From Rhynochetos jubatus (taxonomy: Eukaryota > Chordata > Aves > Eurypygiformes > Rhynochetidae), in the NCBI GenBank assembly GCA_027574665.1, contig CM050668.1, positions 6,906,001-6,970,000 of the forward strand: a stretch of 64,000 nucleotides of DNA, read 5' to 3'. Below the pieces are notes generated by a model. It had not been told where the DNA came from, ran no database searches, and worked only from the letters and a program-made list of their open reading frames with translations. The position numbers and the translations under genes are program-made. This document shows, piece by piece, positions 50,831-62,512 of the stretch. Position 1 is the stretch's first letter. The number at the start of each line of letters is the position of its first letter.

Positions 50831-52842
50831 TCCTGAGGTTTCACAAAACGTAAACAAATCTGAATCATGGATGAAACCTAAGGCACTCCATTTCCATCAA
50901 GTGCTTCTGTCAGTCAGAACTGTCCTGCCACATTCATTTACTCAGATGGGTGTTGATACATGTGCTGTCTGTTGCAAAGGGTTAAGAATACTGTGGCGTT
51001 ATGTATCAACATCCAAGTACTTTAGAAAACAAGGAATATTTTAATCACTCGAGCCATTCAGTCAAGCCCAGGAAGATAGAATAATCATTAATAGAAATTC
51101 AAATGTACAGAGAACCTGATTTAGCTGACATAGGTCAGTTGTTGTGCAAGGGGATATTCGAGTCCCTGGTGTCTCAACATACTGCAGTGGATCTCTGCAT
51201 TGAACTCTGCCTTTGCCAAGGGTAAAAGCTTGCTTTTACCTTTAGCTCCAACCAAATTTGAGATGCAACTCCCGCTTTCTGCAAAGTGCAGTGCGTTTGT
51301 TTTAATCTATTGTAGCAAGAACTGAGCTGGACACTCAGATCAAGAGTTTTGGCTTGAACTTAACTCTGTAGACAATAAAACATAAACCTTTTTACACTAA
51401 CTTCATCTCAACCAGAGCTATAAATTGGTTACTCAATACAGTTGGTATGTTGTGTGTAATCAATTAAAAGCAAGCTCGGTACCTCCAAAAACAAATGGCC
51501 TGCAGAGTTTATAGAGTGTTTTTCTGGTATGTCATTTTGGCTCAATGACAAAAATATTCAAAAGGCAGGAAGGGAATTGAAAATTCAAAGAAACTGCGTT
51601 CCGGTTGTAAGATTTTTACCTGTCCAGCAGGATATCCAGGATCTATTTTTGGTTCTGTTATTGATGTGTATGTGGAAGATTAGGAATACTATTTAATTTC
51701 TTTTTGTGTCTTTTTGGGGAAAGTAAGACTAAAGATATTTGGTTTGCATTTATACTTGATTTGGATTCTGTGAATTCTGGACATGGTAAGGATTATTTAA
51801 CAATGAATGCCTTTTCTAAGACAGGCTGCAGGATAAAACCCCATCTTGCTTGAAAATTGCTTAAAAGATTCTGGGACAGAGTGAAAGCGAGTCTGCTGCT
51901 GACATTCAGGTCCTAGGTTCAGATGGTATCAAGTTGGAAAGAAATAAGATTACCTTCTGAAAGGGTGCAATACAATATTGCTAATAATACCACGTATAAC
52001 ATTGTATAATACAGTGTTACTGAGCATGAGGTGGTTTTCTGTTCGAAGCACTAGACAACAGTGGCTTTAAATTGTATATACCTCTGCAGCTGTCAAATTT
52101 GTAAGAACTTTTTTGAAAATATTTGTTTTTTCATCTTACTAATTTAACTGATGTTAATTTAGATCCAGGTGTTGGTGAGGGAGGAGGAGCTAAGTTATAT
52201 TACTAACATGGAAATTCTCAACATATGCTTTCTGTTCTCCTCTAAACCACATCCATAACTTGAAAATAGAAACAGTCTTCTTCCACGCAGAGTGTGCTGG
52301 GGTGCGCAGGTGCCCTTTTAGCCCCACAGGGACAATGATGTTCCCGGGAGGTCAGATCCTGTGCTATTAATGGCTGCAGGTTTGTCTGAAGTAAACGGAG
52401 CTGTGTTACCCTATTGATACTGTTGCAGGTCTGGTCTATCAGTAGACTTTCAAAACCTATTTAGAATTTACAAAACTGTCCTCTTCCAGCATACAGCTTC
52501 TGTTTTACTTTTGGAACCCTATATTAAATCAGAATAGGAGGGAAACAAGGACTGAGCTAATGTATGCAACAGCACATTTAGTCCTGTGCTCAAGCAATGT
52601 ATAGGCCTGCGATTTAAACACAGTGCTCTAGTTAACATTTGCCGTCACTGTCAGCTGTAGTTTTAATTACTTCCTGCTTTTAATTGGGTCAGATCATGAA
52701 GCACTGGAATCAATTGTTACGTAGCCCTTTCTGGAGCCAGGTACTGATTTCCTGGATGATGGGGTTCCTTCAACACTTCTCATTTAACTTTCTCAAAGAG
52801 CAGTATCTTATGATATGCAGAGGAGAATGGTGTTTAGGAATT

Positions 52843-52858
52843 GGGGGGGGGGGGGGGG
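52843..52858 (+). repeat. Run of 16 guanines
   Basis: A G16 homopolymer lies in otherwise ordinary non-coding sequence. It produces a spurious Gly-rich reading frame. Confidence 0.9.
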
Positions 52859-53346
52859 TTGTAGCTCTCTGCCATCCAGAACGTGGAGAGTGTGCCAGTC
52901 TTGTACTGCAGCTGGCTTTGTGAGGAAGTCTCTCTTTTGTATCCCACTGCAGCCAACAGATGATTTTCAGGGATAAAGGTCCTTTCTCAAAAACCAGTTG
53001 CTGGACTGGGAACTCTTTCTTTGCAATAAGTTTGTTGCTAGCCAGACTTTTCCTTTGTTTTTCTTATGAAACATTCTCTTTCAGTGAGGTTGGGCCATGG
53101 AGAGTGACAGTAAAGCTTTTGGGAAACTTGAGATATGGCTTTAAGACCTCAGAAATCTTCCTACGATATGGCGGGCATCTGCCCACATGATTAGCTGTTG
53201 GTATGGTAACAATCCCTGATTAGTGAACTGTACAAGTTAAAATCCCCCATAAGAGGCTAAGGACTCCTGAACTTAAGTGTTCTGTAATACTGCTGCTTAT
53301 AAACATGTCTCCCGTGAACAGGCGTGTATTTTGCTCAGGATGTGGT

Positions 53347-53410
53347 GGGCCAAATTCATCTGTGGTGTAATTCCACCATAGCTAGAGTTTATGCCAGGGA
53401 AGGTTTTGGA
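53347..53410. mobile_element. Decayed short inverted-repeat element (MITE-like)
   Basis: The left part, GGGCCAAATTCATCTGTGGT followed by GTAATTCCACC, is answered on the right by GAGTTTATGCCAGGGAAGG followed by TTTTGGA. The right part is close to the reverse complement of the left, giving an imperfect foldback of about 64 bp. From memory, similar GGCCAAATTCATC...GGTGTAACTCC foldbacks are common in reptile and bird genomes as small non-autonomous DNA transposons. The family name cannot be fixed without a library search. Confidence 0.45.
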
Positions 53411-53764
53411 TTATTACTTGGATTGAGATCAAAGGATTTGAAGATGCTAAATTTCAGCAGGGGTGGATTTGAAATAATGAGACAGCACATTGTTCTTGAT
53501 GCTGCTGTAAAGGATAACGTCAATTGGGAAGGACGACTACAGGGCAAACTGTGGATGCCAGGGTGTTGTACCAGTGCCACCATCATTAGTCTAGGGATTA
53601 TGTGTGTATAGTTAGGACTGGAAAGGATGTGCTGTGGTGGATCGGTAAAATCAGAGGTCATACTGGAAAGCTCTGTTATACTGCAGGCTTTATTTTCTTG
53701 TAGGCTGGATGTGATGTGCATATCTCAACATTTCTTTAGTGCAAACATTAGGCATTCTTGGTGT

Positions 53765-53780
53765 AAAAAAAAAAAAAAAA
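53765..53780 (+). repeat. A16 homopolymer
   Basis: A simple A run followed by CCCC, in non-coding sequence right of NLK. Comparable T runs occur at 40200-40217 and 48208-48223. Confidence 0.85.
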
Positions 53781-56700
53781 CCCCAGATTTTTATTAATCT
53801 CTGTCAACAGTGTGGGTCATGGTGACTTTGCTCTTTTAAAACTCTTTACCTTCTCATGACTTTGTACTTCTATTCAATTTCTGTACTTCTACTTAAGTAC
53901 ACCCCTTTCTGTGCTAAGCAATAGCTGCGTGTTTGAGTGATGTGCTTTTCCCCTCTTGCCTTGTTTAAAAAAAAATAGGTGTGGACTGCATAAGCCTATC
54001 TTAAAACATAAAGGTAAAATAAACTTTAACCAGTTTCAGTCCTTCCTGAATTCAGTTAGGAACCATGACAAAACCCTATGAAGACTTATTCTTCTTCCCA
54101 TGCTTATATGACCCAAAGTTCATAGAATTGTTTTCATTCTTCAAAGACAGCATGTTTGTACCCTGCAAAAGAGCTTTCATACTTCATGCTGCCAAGTGGG
54201 TATCCAGCCTTCAAAACAATTTGTAGCAGTTTCTTGTGCCCAATTGGAAGTTTTTCAGAAATTTGAAGCTATACAAAGTATTAGAAGGTGATATAAGCCC
54301 AGAAAGCTGTTGTACTGACCATCGGACAGTAGTAGGGAGAACCATGGTTGCTAAACGGAACTAAGCACTGGAACACTTCAAAATACAATATTTGCAAGAA
54401 AGGAAGGAATGAACAGGCAGTTCTGTTTTAAAGCTGATGGCACCAAGACATAACTCAGTTCGTATTCAGGCATGTTCTCAAAAGTAAATACAGATTTGGC
54501 CACTGAGGAAAAGTTCATGTTGACAGCAGTTGATCTGAGCAGTTTACAGCTCGGAAGATAAAGTCAGGAGAAGTCACTGTCAAGAGGAAGGAGTAGAGAA
54601 GTTTGAATTGCACCTAAACCAGGGAGATTCCTATCTCCCATTGCTGCCTGAACTTGCTGTTTCCTGAGCATGCTCTGAAGAATATTACTCCTCTTAGTCT
54701 GAGCATGCTTATTATCCAGAACAGGGTTATCTGGCCTCAGTGTGGGCAGCATGTTTCCTCACTGGTGTTAGATTGCAAAGTCTCAATGTTCTCTTTGCTG
54801 TTTGATGTATTGCATGTTTCTGCTTTTTGATACCAAACACAAGTGTCACATTTGCCCTGTGACTTTGCTTAGTTTGTGTAAGTGGTTGTCTTTGTGACAA
54901 GAATTTGATGTCTTTTTGTGGCTACACCCCAGAACTTTTGTGCCTTTTTATAATCCTGTTGATTCACATCTATATTCGATTTTCCTTTATCATACAGATC
55001 TTTTAAGCTTTTACTCAGACCCTCAGAAAAACACAGTATAGGTCTGATTTCCAGTTGTGTTGAGTTGCTTTACACCGTATCATCAGTAAAGGGATCATAA
55101 AGTGAGTGCAAATACAAAGTACAATCTAAATTTGATCTGTAAGAAAACTGTGCTTCTCCGAGCCTGAAGATTGGGATCTCGTGCTGAGCAGGTGTGCTCG
55201 GATTGTTGTTCAGCACCTTCCTATATTTTAGGGTTTGAGACAGGACGACTAGATTACAGTTTGACTCTGTGTAACGTGGTTTTAAGACTTGACCCAGGGA
55301 ACTCTGCGTTGTGTTGGACTAGCACATCTGTGCCTCACAGGCTGCATGCTCTTTGCCAGGACAGTTACTGAGTGAAGCTCTTTTGTCCTTTGCGGTGGAC
55401 TCAGCAGCAGGTTGAGGGCTGGATGAATTGCTGTGATAGTGGCAGCCCCCATCTTTTTAAAATGTGGATGTGCAAGATAAAATGGGGCTCTATTTCCAGC
55501 TCTGTTTCAGAGGTGAAGTTATCTTTTCCTTTTGTTCATATTTTCCTTGTTTATATGTTCAGAGATCACTCTATAAACTTTTTCTTTTGCACAGCTGCTC
55601 CCTGGGAGCTGATGTTCAGCTGCTTGTTCAGTATGGCTGTCTAGTTCTCTTCTCAGAACTAGTCCTTCTGGGGTATCGTTCCCTAGTGTGTAGGTGTAAC
55701 CTGCAGTCGAAGTTGTTTGTATATTGTTCAGATGTATTAAATCACAACCCTGGATGCAGCTTTAGCCAGGAATTTACCACATTCTCTCGGGTTGCCGTTG
55801 TCGTTATGTACAGCTCTTGCAACCTTTGTCATCCTCAAGTTTTACCAATTATCATTTTACATTAGCAGGGGGGCGTCTGCTGATAGTTTTGCATAGCTTT
55901 AGGCCCAATACTGGTGCTGTGGAACTGCATGAAGGGTGTCCAACCCATGGTGATTCCTTGTCAACAAACAGATCTTTGAGATCTGTCACTTAGCCAGTTC
56001 TTAATCCCCCATATGCTCTACTATATTGTGTAAAGCTAACTCTGCCCTGCAGGACTGTTCCCCCAAAATGTGCTGCTGTTGCACTGTCATTTGACACTGC
56101 TGCTCTGCCTCATGCATCAAGCAAAGCATAAAGCAGGGAACAGAAATAGAAGTGAACAGCACAAGACTGGCTATCATCATTCATGCAATATGACTTTACA
56201 GATCATATTTAGGAAGGACAAAATCCACAACAATGACAGGCCACAGCTCGTCAGAAGTGATCACATCAAAACAGCAGATCTTAATAAAAGCCCAGCATGC
56301 TGGAGAGATGTGTTTATTAGAAAGTGACTTCAGCATTGTACATGCTCACCCAGACACGAGAAGGGGTATATGTACAGGGCAGGCAGCCTGGGGCTGCGAA
56401 GTAGTCAGGAGCTGTGAGTGCCTGTGACTTGGTGGGGATGGAGGTTTGCTGGTTTGCCTAGGGCAGCAGACCCATAGAGCTGGCCTTGAGCACAGCGCAC
56501 CACTCACTCCTGCGACCTGCTAGGGAGTCAAAAAAATACATTAATGTAATAACCAGGGAAGGCAGTTCATGGAAACCAGTAAGGTCTGCCACACTGCTGC
56601 AGTAAGCTGTGTGTTTCAGAAGCTAGAGCCCAGAGCTGTAGGCTTTGCCTATATTTACCAGCTGGGAACCTGTGGCACCTGGAAGGGAGGAACTGATGTA

Positions 56701-58241
56701 GCCAACTACTAAGACAAAAGAGTAAGAATCCTTCTGAGTAGCAGCAGTCCACTTGGGTGTCTTCCTGGACTGATGTCAAAACATGAATCGATGTTTTGTG
56801 GTTAAAGAGGTTTCAAGAGGCTTCCAATTTCATTCTTATTTTGGCAGTTTGATTATTACTTTCATGTGCAGTAAACTTTACAATCTCATTTTGCACAAGT
56901 ACCACTTTTGGAATCTACATTCATACTAACAACAGCAGGTCCAGCGAAGGCGTAGTGAGTCAGGTTATAGAAATGGGCTATGCATTTTTAATAGTAAGTT
57001 CACTAGTGATTTTTCTTTTCTTGCAGATTCTGTTATCCGACATGTTAAGGAGGACAAATAATTTAGATAACTGTGTAAGATGTTCCAACTTCAACACTGA
57101 ACTCCCAAGATACCTAAAATCACACATAGGTCTGGAAAACCAGCCCATTTCTCTGCTGTTTTATGAGTACTTATACTGCTGGGAATATTCTGAAGCATCT
57201 TCCTGATTAAAACTGAACTAATGCTACTCAATGGATCCCTTGCATTTGGTTTTCTTTGATTATTTATTAACATGGTTTGTTTGCTTAATCCGAATTTGCA
57301 AAATTCGCTTTGTACTTAGCGGTTTTTGTGATTAAGTCCAAACACAGCCTACTGACACTAAGGGAGACGGGTATGTAATTTGTTGTTGGATTGTTTGGTT
57401 TTTTAACTGAGGAATTTATTCTTGACCATGCAATGTGATCAACTCCTATAAGATGAGCTGGAGCAAGGACCTGGAGCCAGCTGCACATACTGGTACCAGC
57501 TTTTGGATCCCACAGGTACCTTCAGTGACACAGAGCAAACAGTAAAAGCTAGTATCAAATGGTTCTCTCTCTCTACTTCTAGTTTCTTTTCCCTCCAACT
57601 TCTGGTCTGTGTGCTTGGCTTTGTGTGGGATGGCAGTGGTCAGTGGCAATGCATTCCCCAGCAGAGAACCCGACTGTAAAGCTTATCATGAAAGATGGTT
57701 CAGTGGTCAGAATGCTGAGGCAGTCTATGAGAACCCAGCTTCATTCTGCTGAACGCTACTTAGTGCTTGGTATTCAGCCCCTTAGGATCTGTGTTGTGCT
57801 GTGAAAGTAAGGATGTGTCTCACCTCACTACCGTGAGCTGGTGAGGCTGTGTTCCCAGCTAGCTTTGTAGCAGTTAATTTGGCCTAATTAAGTGAGTAGA
57901 GTCCAGGCATGTCTTGGCTCCTCACTGTTAAAAATGGACGTAATGCTACTGTGCTACTTTATTAGGGTACTATAAAATCGATACTTTAAAGATCAGGAGG
58001 TTTGACTAGGATAGGGAATCATAAATTCCTGAGTTAGACTTCTATAGGTGTAATACTCTGAAGCAGTAAAAGAACACATCTCCAGCCTGTATGCTGGGGG
58101 GGAAGAGAGGGGAAAGGGGAGCCAACCGGTAAACAGCTACAGCTCAGGTAACTCCTGCAGTCCTGTAATTAACACTTCCAGGCTCTGAAGCTCAGTTTTG
58201 GTGGCAGTTTAACTAGCCTGGAGGGACTGAGATTCTGGCTA

Positions 58242-58520
58242 TTGAACCTCAGGGATTTGCTTGCAAAACTGTTACAACAGCAGCAGCAGCAAACCCCATC
58301 TGAGAGCAGCGGCGCAGTGTCATATTGGTATCATCACGGGCTCAGCTATACACTGGGTCAATTGACAAGCTTGCTAATGCAGAGTGCAAGATTAATTGGC
58401 TTTGGTCAGCCTTTGCTTCACTATCTGAATATTATTATCAGGAATGTAAATGATTATGCAATGCAGAGAAATGCCACAATAGTCTCAGTGTCTCCTTTTA
58501 TACTTGTCTCTTTTTAAACA
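58242..58520. promoter_or_regulatory. Candidate distal regulatory element
   Basis: This stretch has complex, non-repetitive sequence with CAATTGACAAG, GATTAATTGGC, ATTATTATC and a C/EBP- or POU-like GATTATGCAATGC. It also holds a short CAG run (58273-58288). A 91-codon frame without an ATG start crosses it, with a Gln run and no known domain; I do not think it is coding. Confidence 0.3.
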
Positions 58521-58959
58521 GGGCTTTATCTAAATGCAAATGTGATTTCAGCCTTCTGATTAGGATGTTATACAGTCATCCATTCCAGAAAAGCACAATT
58601 AGCGGATTATTTTATTTCTGACTCAACAGTTCTTGGTTTAGAGAGTGAGTTTGTTGTGCTATGCATGATATTTAAGTTATCAGAAGGAGATTTACATTAT
58701 TGGTCAGGATTATAGCCAGTTTTTGTGAGGTTGGGGTTTTTTTCTTGGCAGACAAAAATGGTAACATTTGTGGGATTCGAGGGGGGATGTTTTTAGAACA
58801 AAAGGCAATAGTGCAGTTTCTTACTATACTTCATTGTCCTTTTTGTGCAAAGTAAAGGGGAAAACTAGATAGTAGTAACTATGCAAATTCCCCAATGCTG
58901 TGGGGTATATGGGTGCAGAGATTAGTCTTGCCAGTTTTCAGGATCTATTCACGCTTGCA

Positions 58960-59235
58960 TATTATTCATACAGTGCCCCATTATCTTAGAATTTAGTGGT
59001 GGGGGGCAGGTCATAAGATTATTTCTCATTAAACGGCCATTTTACCAAGATGGCCATCAAGTTTTCGATGTGCTATGGTAGATATCCAGTGAAGTTTTCT
59101 CTGAAAGTGATATTGCAAACACTGAAGTTATGTGATCAAAAACATACAGATCTTTGCTGACAAACTTCCCTGTGAAGCTTACCCATGTCACAAAATCGGT
59201 GGCACTTTTGCAGCTATGAATCCACATCAGAACTC
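58960..59235. promoter_or_regulatory. Candidate distal regulatory element with paired YY1-like sites
   Basis: GGCCAT (59035-59040) and ATGGCC (59050-59055) form an inverted pair around TTTACCAAG. The right half, AAGATGGCCA, resembles the YY1 motif. The flanks are complex non-repetitive sequence of enhancer-like texture. No conservation data are available here. Confidence 0.25.
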
Positions 59236-59787
59236 AGGATATTATTTTTTTTCTTCCAGTATGGGAGCCTTGTACAGTACATGTTTGGACCTGGTGAAAA
59301 CATCCATCTTCAAATCTATTAGAAAGTCTAGTATTTGTGGGAAGGTGAAGGTGGTTTTTTCCCTGAAATTCATCAGTGTACATGTGTTTGTCACACAGTT
59401 TGAATTCAACAGTTCCTCATTTTCCTGTGAAAAATTACTGCAGTGGAAAATTTCTAATTATCTATAGTGAAACATCATTTTCAGTTCCATTGATCAGTTC
59501 AATCCTTCCATGTTTATGTGACTGGTTTCCTGCTCTCTCCCATCACTTAGTTTCTTTATGCTGAAGCAAGCTGTCCTCTACATTCCCAACACACGAGGCA
59601 TCTTTGCTTTTGTGACAGGAAATCTATTGCACCACTTAAGTTTAATTAGAACACAATGACATATGATGAGCTTACACATCAAAGCTTAGAAACGACTCAA
59701 CAAATTGGCTCTGGTCCCAAAGTATATTTTGGAATCTATATGGAATTGGGATGTTTCACTGCATTTTGAGGGAGTGTGTGAAACACA

Positions 59788-59847
59788 GGGTCAGGTTCTT
59801 AGGGTCAGTGGAACTATACCAGTTCTTAGTAGCTAAGGATCTAGCCC
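59788..59847. mobile_element. Decayed short inverted-repeat element (MITE-like), second copy
   Basis: GGGTCAGGTTCTTAG (59788-59802) and the reverse complement of CTAAGGATCTAGCCC (59833-59847) agree at about 11 of 15 positions. The middle, GTCAGTGGAACTATACC, resembles the centre of sauropsid foldback elements with GAGGATCTGGCCC ends. The remnant is 60 bp and looks shortened in the middle. Confidence 0.42.
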
Positions 59848-62373
59848 AAAAAAACTGTGTGTAAAGTTATATTTAGGTTCAGATCAACTTGAATCCAACT
59901 AGATATTCTAGATTTCTGTACTGGATGATTTAAAAAAAAAAACCCACAAACCAAATTCCCATAGGTTTTGTGTAAGTAACAAGTTGAAATCTATACCCAT
60001 TTGTAATTTACACTGAGTTTGGAGAGTTGAGCATAGACCCAGGACATATTTTAATCTGCCACATAGTGGAGTGAGAGGTTAGCATATGTCTGGGTGCACA
60101 GATGGTCTTTATATTCTGCTCACTTGTAGCACTACTTATGTGTTGGTAAGTCACAGTCAGTGATTCCAGTGCCCTATCACTTGCATAAATGAAGCTCTTC
60201 ATATCTTTAACGTGTGTGTGAGTTTGCCGTTTCAAGAAGTAGATCTTATTACTATAGCAATTTTTTCCTTCTGTAAATGCTTTTTGTTAAATAAGGTATT
60301 TTTGATGTTTCACAAATATATTTTTGGGTTTTTTTCTTTAATTTTATTTCAGGAAAGCTTAATTTGAGATATAGTATCCAGGTCCAACTTCGTGTATGCT
60401 CAGGTTTATGGAATGGGTCCGTTTTTATCTTACTATTATCAGTATATGTTTGTGCATATTGCGTGACAGATGAAAAACTCCCTCTCTTTTGTATGGAGAA
60501 TGCAAAAATGATGATAATGGCAAAAGAAAGCTGGGGTTTTTAGAGTTCATCCCTTATTTACAAATACCCGCTTTTTGTGTGGTTATTGGACTGCTCTAGT
60601 ATCTTGACATGCTGTATTTAGAGTTGACTAGACTTTTTTAAGAACAAAAGTGCCATGCATCGAAGTGGGGCATCTTGGTCGCCTGTACAGTAATGACACA
60701 CGCCCAGCCGTTGCAGTAGTCCAGTGAGACAGCATGTCTGAAGCTTCCCACTTCACGGCACAGGTCCCTGTGGACCCTTTCTGAGGCCCTTGTCCTCTGC
60801 TGACCATGCTAGCGTTGCCCTCCTGTCAAGTCATGGGCCATGGGTCTCAGCAGAGAAGTCGGAGGGCTCCAAATATTGTTGCCTGTGAACTGCCCAACTC
60901 AACATGTAGCCATTTGGGTTGTAAACAAAAAACCTAGCTGTATTAGAGCTTTAAAATTCAGAGTTGGAGAGTATGTATAACTGCTGCTGAAGGAAGAAGA
61001 AAACGACAACACTGGTTGGAGCCAAAGATATCCTGTGTGAAGCTGGTCTGGTCAGTTCACTTCTGTGCCTCGTTTCCTAACGATGAGGGCAGTCTGCACT
61101 CAGAGTGGTGTTGCAGTGTCCGCATCAGACACTGGGAGACACTCAGGGTATGGTAATAGAGGAATCAGAAATACATTAAAAAGCTAGATAGATGTCTGTG
61201 GGTGCGATGCCTCTAGTAATCCTTAAGCTTCAATAGTTTTGTAACAGACTCCAGAAGGCACTTTAGAGAAGCGACCTGATTAATCAGACTTTGAATGGCT
61301 GGCAGATAAAGCACCTTGACAATCACTGAGCCATTAACACAGCATATTTTTCTCATTTCTGGCATGTGTTGTAGCTGGTTGCATTTTCTTTCTTTTCATA
61401 GCTCTGTCTGCTCAGGCAATTCTTGTTCAAATGTATTTGTAAAACAGAAATACGGAGTTAGATACACAGAGGACATCCAAGAGTATTGAAAAGGTCTTGC
61501 TTCCCCTATGTGATTTCATATGGTAAAAAATTGAAGGCCACCAAAGAAAGGCAACATGTTCTTGTTATAAAGGAGAAGTAAATTTAGATGCTGACCAAAA
61601 AAAATTAAATCTTTGTGTCTCAGTTCCTCTGAAGAAGACAAACCCTGACAACTCCTATAAATTGAATATTGTGACAGAATCTCTTGAGCTATCGGCATGT
61701 GTCAGGAATATTACTCAGTCTGCATACATCATGCTCAGTTTCTCACCTGCAGTACTAAATGCCAGGGGAAAACCGAAGGAGAGGATTTAGCATGGTGTTT
61801 GTACAGTAAATGTTTCTTACAACATATGGTGTAAATTGGCAGCCCCCAAATAATTAAAAAGGTAATATGAGTTCAATGCTGGAAGTTCCGTTTAAATAGT
61901 AGGGGAGAAAGAGCCAGGTAAAACTGCGTATCCTAAGCAGGAAAACAAAAGCATTTGCCTAAGATGATGATTTTCAAAGTTGCTTTTGCAACTAGTGGGA
62001 AACTAAAGGAGAGTACCAGAATCTATTTTGAAAGTCCGTTTGTATGAGAAGGGTTCTGGAGAAAACAACTTTAGAAGAGATGTCAAGGGAAGACGTTAGT
62101 GCTGAAAGTGATATAAAGGCTGGAGTCAGAGGTGTGCACTGGAAGCATGCGCTCAGGTCTCTGCTGGAGGAGAAGCCCTAGGATTGAACCCCATGTGGCT
62201 GTTGGAAAAATACCAGCGTGTACATGTATATACCTGCTTGAGGTACCTGTTGAGGCCTTCATCTGGAAAGTAGTTCAGATGGGGTGTTATACCGTGAGGT
62301 GTCTGGCTTGCCAGAACAAAACTGAGAGCCACTCTGAAACAAACTCTTACTATATCTGACATTATATGTTATT

Positions 62374-62512
62374 GCCCCATCCCTGGAAGTGTTCAGGGTC
62401 AGGTCAGATGGTGCTTTGAGCGACCTGCTCTGTTGAAGTCCCTGCTCATTGCAAGGGGCTTGGACTAGATGATCTTTAAAGGTCCCTTCCAACCCAAACC
62501 AATCTATGATTA
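62374..62512 (+). mobile_element. CR1 LINE, 5'-truncated 3'-end fragment
   Basis: About 140 bp match the end of the longer CR1 in this window: GCCCCATCCCTGGAAGTGTT, later GGACTAGATGATCTTTAAAG, CCTTCCAACCCAAACC and a final AATCTATGATTAT tail. Severe 5' truncation is normal for CR1. It is non-coding and in the same orientation as the copy at 3690-5928, with clear divergence between the two. Confidence 0.92.

Larger units (their letters stand above)
29060..62373. other. Upstream flank of NLK without a recognised protein gene
   Basis: About 33 kb of AT-rich sequence has only short frames with no recognisable domain. In mammals the DNA upstream of NLK is a long gene-poor stretch before LYRM9 (established knowledge), and this region fits that picture. 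Exons of a non-coding divergent transcript could be hidden here. The small decayed elements, homopolymers and enhancer candidates are listed separately. Confidence 0.55.

Noticed and set aside
51150-51175. TTCGAGTCCC resembling the T-arm of a tRNA gene
   Set aside because: The flanking bases do not form the five-pair T-stem, and no matching D-arm, anticodon arm or acceptor stem was found.
53324-53611. Plus-strand frame of 95 codons
   Set aside because: It has no known domain, starts without clear signals and overlaps a decayed foldback element.
55866-55880. GCAGGGGGGCGTC resembling a CTCF core
   Set aside because: It has one extra G within the core, so the motif spacing is wrong.
58242-58517. 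Plus-strand frame with a Gln run
   Set aside because: It lacks an ATG start and a recognisable domain. The Gln run comes from a short CAG repeat. Enhancer-like sequence is a better reading.
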